A stretch of 8,869 bases of DNA. Origin: CAYVBJ01 sp964517005 (GTDB taxonomy: Bacteria; Bacteroidota; Rhodothermia; Balneolales; Balneolaceae). The position numbers and the translations under genes are program-made. Numbering within the stretch: the stretch's first letter is position 1; each line of letters begins with the position of its first letter. Below are positions 5,971-8,869 of the stretch, piece by piece. Location of the stretch: the NCBI GenBank assembly GCA_964517005.1, contig CAZFAJ010000104.1, forward strand, positions 1-8,869, written 5' to 3'. The notes under the pieces are model-generated. The model was not told the origin of the DNA and did not search any database. It was given only the letters and a program-made list of their open reading frames with translations.

Positions 5971-7752
5971 TCAGACTTTCAGTTTTTCAGGCCTTTCAGA
6001 AATCAGGGATTGCAATACCTGGTCTTCCGCAATCCAGGGAATGGCATAGAGCTTTTTGGCATGTTTTTTCTCGATCTCCTCAAGCAGGGGGATCTCTTCT
6101 GCAGCCCGCTGTTTCAGGAGCGGGTCAGATATATCTGTGGCCGCCATACTTTGATTTGCAATCCATGCATATGGTTCAATATTGGATCGCCGCAGATCCT
6201 CCTGTAATTTCGCCGCTTCCGTAATCGGTGTGGTTTCAGGAACGGTTACAATCAGCAGTTTGGAATATTCCGGATCCTGTAAATACATATATGGAGTTTT
6301 CAGTTTGTCTGCATCCATATTTGTATTTCGCAACACCTCTTTATGGTAGCTTCCGGTCGTATCGAGCAGAAGCAGGGTATGGCCGGTTGGCGCGGTATCC
6401 ATCACCACAAATTTTCTTTTGGCCTGGTGTAAAGCTTTTGAAAAGGCCTGAAACACGGCCACCTCTTCCGTGCAGGGTGATTCCAGGTCTTCACGGAGCA
6501 GCTTGAGCTCTTCGTCGGTTTTATTCTTTCCGCGCTGGCTGAGGACCTTCTCTATGTATGCCTGTTTCTCCTCTTCGGGGTCTATCCGGTCTACTGTGAG
6601 ATTGTCCGGCAGTTCCATATTACCGATGTGATCCATCAGGTGAGCAGCCGGATCGGTCGTAGTGAGGTGGACGGGGTAACCGCGGCGCGCCAGTTTCAGA
6701 GCTACTGCTGCTGCAATAACGGTTTTCCCGACACCGCCTTTTCCCATGGTCATCACCAGGCCGTGTTCTTTATCAGCTGTAATATCCGTAACAAATGCAT
6801 CCAGATCAGGCAAATGACTTTCAACCTGTTCGGTTAGAATAGAGCTGCTGTTCTCCTTGATCTTTTCTTTATCGAGCGGCTCAAAAACAGTGCGCAAACG
6901 ATCCAGGCCCAACAAATTGTAAGGCCTCAAAGGAAACACAAGCTGTTGCAGGTTCTTTAGCCGCTCCGGCATCTGCTCAAGTGATTTGTCTGCTTTCTGT
7001 TTCATTTTTTGTGCATATGGATCCGATTCATCCACAGGTTCAAAATAGCCGTTAATCAACAGCACCTGGTTTGATAGTCCCATCTCATCCAGTTCCCTGC
7101 CGGACCGGTCTGCTTCGCGGAGGGCAGAATCATCCGGGCGGCTTACGAGATAAACCGTCGTCGCATCTTGATCCTGAAGGCGTTCTACTACTTTCTGATA
7201 GCGCTCCTGGCTGGTTTTCAGGGCGGAGGATGGGCCGATACAGGAGGCGCCGTCGGGATTCGATTCTATAAAATCGCTCCATGCGGCCGGCAGCTCTAAA
7301 AGACGCAATGTATGACCGGTTGGTGCAGTGTCAAAGATAATCACATCGTAAGGCTGATCATTCTCATCACCTGCAACATAGCGGGCAAACTCGTCAAATG
7401 CGGCAATTTCTGTCGTGCAGGCACCGGATAATTCTTCCCTGATTTTCTCAATCTCATGTTTCGGAAGGATATCTTCCATCGGGGAGATGACCCGGTTTCT
7501 GTACTCTTCAGCTGAGAGTTCCGGATCGATATTTACGGCATGCAGATTCTCAATCCCGTTTATGGGTGTGATTTTTTCTGTGACGTCTGTTTCAAGAACT
7601 TCTTTCAGGTTAGAAGCCGGGTCAGTGCTGATCAAAAGTACTTTTTTACCATTATCAGCCAGTTTTACGGCGGTTGCACTTGCAAGTGATGTTTTGCCCA
7701 CGCCGCCTTTTCCTGTGAAAAAGATATAGGGTGTTATTTGCGGTAATTTCAT
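5971..7752 (-). CDS. arsA: Arsenical pump-driving ATPase ArsA (tandem A1-A2)
   Basis: A 593-residue, two-half ATPase that powers As(III) export through the membrane permease; E. coli ArsA has 583. Each half has a deviant Walker A GKGGVGKT (14-21 and 337-344) and the DTAPTGHTL signal-transduction motif (141-149 and 452-460). The three metal-site cysteines are present as Cys112 (GACTTE), Cys171 (ASCIGP) and Cys427 (SPCTEE). The spacing between the first two, 59 residues, equals that of Cys113 and Cys172 in the plasmid R773 protein. All catalytic parts thus look intact. It lies 50 bp after the arsD fusion, its expected As(III) donor. The ATG at 7752 has only a weak AAGG upstream. Solo half-size ArsA/Get3 homologues are excluded by the tandem structure and the cysteines. 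Confidence 0.97.
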   Translation of the reverse strand: MKLPQITPYIFFTGKGGVGKTSLASATAVKLADNGKKVLLISTDPASNLKEVLETDVTEKITPINGIENLHAVNIDPELSAEEYRNRVISPMEDILPKHEIEKIREELSGACTTEIAAFDEFARYVAGDENDQPYDVIIFDTAPTGHTLRLLELPAAWSDFIESNPDGASCIGPSSALKTSQERYQKVVERLQDQDATTVYLVSRPDDSALREADRSGRELDEMGLSNQVLLINGYFEPVDESDPYAQKMKQKADKSLEQMPERLKNLQQLVFPLRPYNLLGLDRLRTVFEPLDKEKIKENSSSILTEQVESHLPDLDAFVTDITADKEHGLVMTMGKGGVGKTVIAAAVALKLARRGYPVHLTTTDPAAHLMDHIGNMELPDNLTVDRIDPEEEKQAYIEKVLSQRGKNKTDEELKLLREDLESPCTEEVAVFQAFSKALHQAKRKFVVMDTAPTGHTLLLLDTTGSYHKEVLRNTNMDADKLKTPYMYLQDPEYSKLLIVTVPETTPITEAAKLQEDLRRSNIEPYAWIANQSMAATDISDPLLKQRAAEEIPLLEEIEKKHAKKLYAIPWIAEDQVLQSLISERPEKLKV

Positions 7753-7802
7753 GAAAATAGCCTTGGTTACTCAGTATTTTTTTAGATTTTATTTACGCTT
7801 AA

Positions 7803-8438
7803 TTAGCAGCATCCGCTTCCCGGTGCACAACCATTTGCAGGGGTCTGTTCTACACCCAATAGTTTGTTCGCAAGCTGAATCATATTGCCGGATGGAACCT
7901 GTTTCACGTTCTGTCCAATTTGCAATGCTTGAGCAATATCTTCTTCCGTCAAGCCCAGGTTTTTTGCTTTTTTGAAGTGAAATTTTAGACAAGATTCACA
8001 GTTCGAGGCCAGCGCGGCGCCTAACGCCACTAATTCTTCAACTTGCTCAGTCATGATGTTTTGTGGTTTATCTGCCTGATTATTTTCAGTTGCAGATGTG
8101 GGTTGTTTATTCGTTTCTAATCCGAGTAAATTTACAAGCTGGTCGCGATTCGGGTAACCACCTTCTGCAACTACTGTGTCATTTACAAAAATAATTGGCA
8201 AACACTCTGTTCCGGTTTTCTGTAATCGTGTGAGAACCTCTGGTTTCATTTTAAAAGCTTCAGGTTCCTGACCCAGGTTGAACCGGTTTACTTCTATTCC
8301 CTGTGCTTTCAGCCATTTCACATCATTGGCAAAATCGGCAAGTGTATCGTCTACGTCAGATCCGCAGACACCGGTGCTGCAACACATGGCCGGGTCGTAA
8401 ACTTCAAGTACGGTTTTGGTTTCTGTTTTTGGATTCAT
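7803..8438 (-). CDS. arsD: ArsD metallochaperone fused to an AhpD/CMD-like thiol domain
   Basis: A 211-residue fusion. Residues 9-108 are a complete ArsD: DPAMCCSTGVCG carries Cys19, Cys20 and Cys25, equal to Cys12, Cys13 and Cys18 of the R773 chaperone that delivers As(III) to ArsA, and the fold continues to LVNLLGLE. After a polar linker (about 109-128) comes an AhpD/carboxymuconolactone-decarboxylase-like domain (about 129-197), with Glu135, Cys147, Cys150 and His154. Its E-x11-C-x2-C-x3-H spacing equals Glu118, Cys130, Cys133, His137 of mycobacterial AhpD. The protein ends in a Cys204, Cys210, Cys211 tail resembling the end of ordinary ArsD (about 120 residues). The frame is continuous, so this is not an ORF-calling artefact. 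It is first in the operon. A thiol-redox role in loading or releasing As(III) is inference. The internal Met129 has no Shine-Dalgarno. Confidence 0.93.
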   Translation of the reverse strand: MNPKTETKTVLEVYDPAMCCSTGVCGSDVDDTLADFANDVKWLKAQGIEVNRFNLGQEPEAFKMKPEVLTRLQKTGTECLPIIFVNDTVVAEGGYPNRDQLVNLLGLETNKQPTSATENNQADKPQNIMTEQVEELVALGAALASNCESCLKFHFKKAKNLGLTEEDIAQALQIGQNVKQVPSGNMIQLANKLLGVEQTPANGCAPGSGCC

Positions 8439-8463
8439 GCTATATATCGTTAAGTTGTTTTTA

Positions 8464-8487
8464 ATTCATCGTAAAAATACGATTAAT
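8464..8487 (-). promoter_or_regulatory. Candidate ArsR/SmtB-type operator of the ars operon
   Basis: ATCGTA (8468-8473) and TACGAT (8478-8483) form a perfect dyad around AAAA. After one mismatched base on each side it extends by ATT (8464-8466) and AAT (8485-8487), giving nine matched pairs over 24 bp. It lies 26-49 bp upstream of the arsD start and overlaps the predicted -7 box, the arrangement expected of an As(III)-released repressor. The symmetry is seen directly; the regulator is inferred and no arsR is in the window. Confidence 0.6.
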
Positions 8488-8503
8488 ATATCTCTATACC
8501 AAA
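8472..8503 (-). promoter_or_regulatory. Predicted Bacteroidota-type promoter of the ars operon
   Basis: On the minus strand, TTTG (8503-8500) is followed after 20 bases by TATTTTTA (8479-8472), close to the -33 TTTG / -7 TAnnTTTG promoter of Bacteroidota. The -7 box falls inside the operator dyad, about 34 bp before the arsD start codon. No Shine-Dalgarno precedes arsD. Confidence 0.5.
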
Positions 8504-8869
8504 TCGTGAGGCTAATTCTTCATTCTTGATTTTTTGAATTCTTAATTTTGAATTATGTAATTGGCTCATCGAAATTTCTCCGCGAACTTTGCAATGATCA
8601 TTGCGCGCTTTGCGCGAAACACGTACTGGCCGGGGTTTTTTCCTGTTTCTGAAACAGATTCAGGCCTGTAAGGTTCATTATTCTATTCAAGGCTTCCTGC
8701 ATCACCCTCCGATACGGTTTTCTGTCATTTTGCAGATATGGGCGGAGGGTGTGGGGATTGATTCCGATCCGCCCCCGGGTTTCGTCCCGCCCGTTCGAAC
8801 CAGGTATTATTTTCACTTCACATCTGTCCAAAACGTTTTTCTCGAACCCGAAGGGTTCAACATGAATAG
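8504..8869. other. Gene-poor right end with AT-rich filler and repeats
   Basis: No convincing gene is visible. Positions 8511-8560 are AATTC/TTTTGAATT-type filler. Then come a perfect 14-bp palindrome GCAATGATCATTGC (8591-8604), a GCGC-rich stretch (8603-8616) and a 15-base palindrome CTGTTTC-T-GAAACAG (8643-8657), followed by a more GC-rich segment. A 77-codon minus-strand frame at 8598-8831 runs over these palindromes, has no clear Shine-Dalgarno and resembles no family I know. Confidence 0.5.
8844..8858. repeat. Edge of a GAACCC-GAA-GGGTTC hairpin repeat
   Basis: GAACCC (8844-8849) and GGGTTC (8853-8858) form a 6-bp stem with a 3-base loop. It is followed by CAACATGAATAG at the window end. 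From memory this resembles a dispersed intergenic repeat of Bacteroidota-like genomes; it is cut by the window edge, so its full length cannot be judged. Confidence 0.4.

Noticed and set aside
7848..8057. AhpD-like domain as a separate gene starting at the internal Met129 of the arsD frame
   Set aside because: The frame is uninterrupted from the ArsD core, no stop or Shine-Dalgarno precedes Met129, and the ArsD-like cysteine tail follows the domain, so one fused protein is the simpler reading.
8781..8810. GTTCGAAC resembling a tRNA T-loop
   Set aside because: The flanking bases do not pair as a T-stem and no acceptor or anticodon arm can be drawn on either strand.
8598..8831. 77-codon minus-strand frame upstream of arsD
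   Set aside because: It runs over palindromes, has no clear Shine-Dalgarno, and its protein shows no family resemblance; it is more likely intergenic repeat DNA than arsR or another gene.

Overview
The window looks like a draft-quality scaffold (it carries a 100-N assembly gap) from a moderately low-GC member of the Bacteroidota/Balneolota-like lineages. That placement is inference. It rests on a -33 TTTG / -7 TAnnTTTG-like promoter ahead of arsD, on AATTC-rich filler and on short hairpin intergenic repeats of the kind common in those genomes. No rRNA or marker gene is present to confirm it.

Layout. Positions 24-1871 (+) hold a membrane-anchored HisKA_2-type sensor histidine kinase with HAMP and PAS domains. 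It converges on a minus-strand aldehyde pair: an AldB/ExaC-type aldehyde dehydrogenase (3558-2440), broken by the N gap exactly where its catalytic core should be, followed by a small cysteine-rich DUF779 protein (2324-1959). The 115 bp between these two hold a 14-bp inverted repeat built from two TCATC(C/G)GATGA palindromes. The 371 bp upstream of the dehydrogenase hold a GAAGCGCTTC palindrome and a REP-like hairpin.

Positions 8438-3930 (-) are a four-gene arsenic-resistance operon in the order arsD-like fusion, arsA, universal stress protein, acr3. The expected chain is As(III) capture by ArsD, hand-over to the tandem ATPase ArsA, and export through the ACR3 permease. A candidate ArsR/SmtB-type operator (an ATCGTA/TACGAT dyad) overlaps the predicted -7 box upstream of arsD. 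No arsR gene lies in the window.

The most unusual item is the first gene of this operon. A complete ArsD metallochaperone core (Cys19, Cys20, Cys25) is fused in frame to an AhpD/carboxymuconolactone-decarboxylase-like domain. That domain keeps the Glu-Cys-x-x-Cys-His active-site spacing, and the protein then ends in a cysteine-rich tail like that of ordinary ArsD. This suggests a chaperone with a built-in thiol-redox module. The stress protein between arsA and acr3 is a second accessory part. The right end (8500-8869) has no convincing gene and consists of AT-rich filler, palindromes and the edge of a hairpin repeat.
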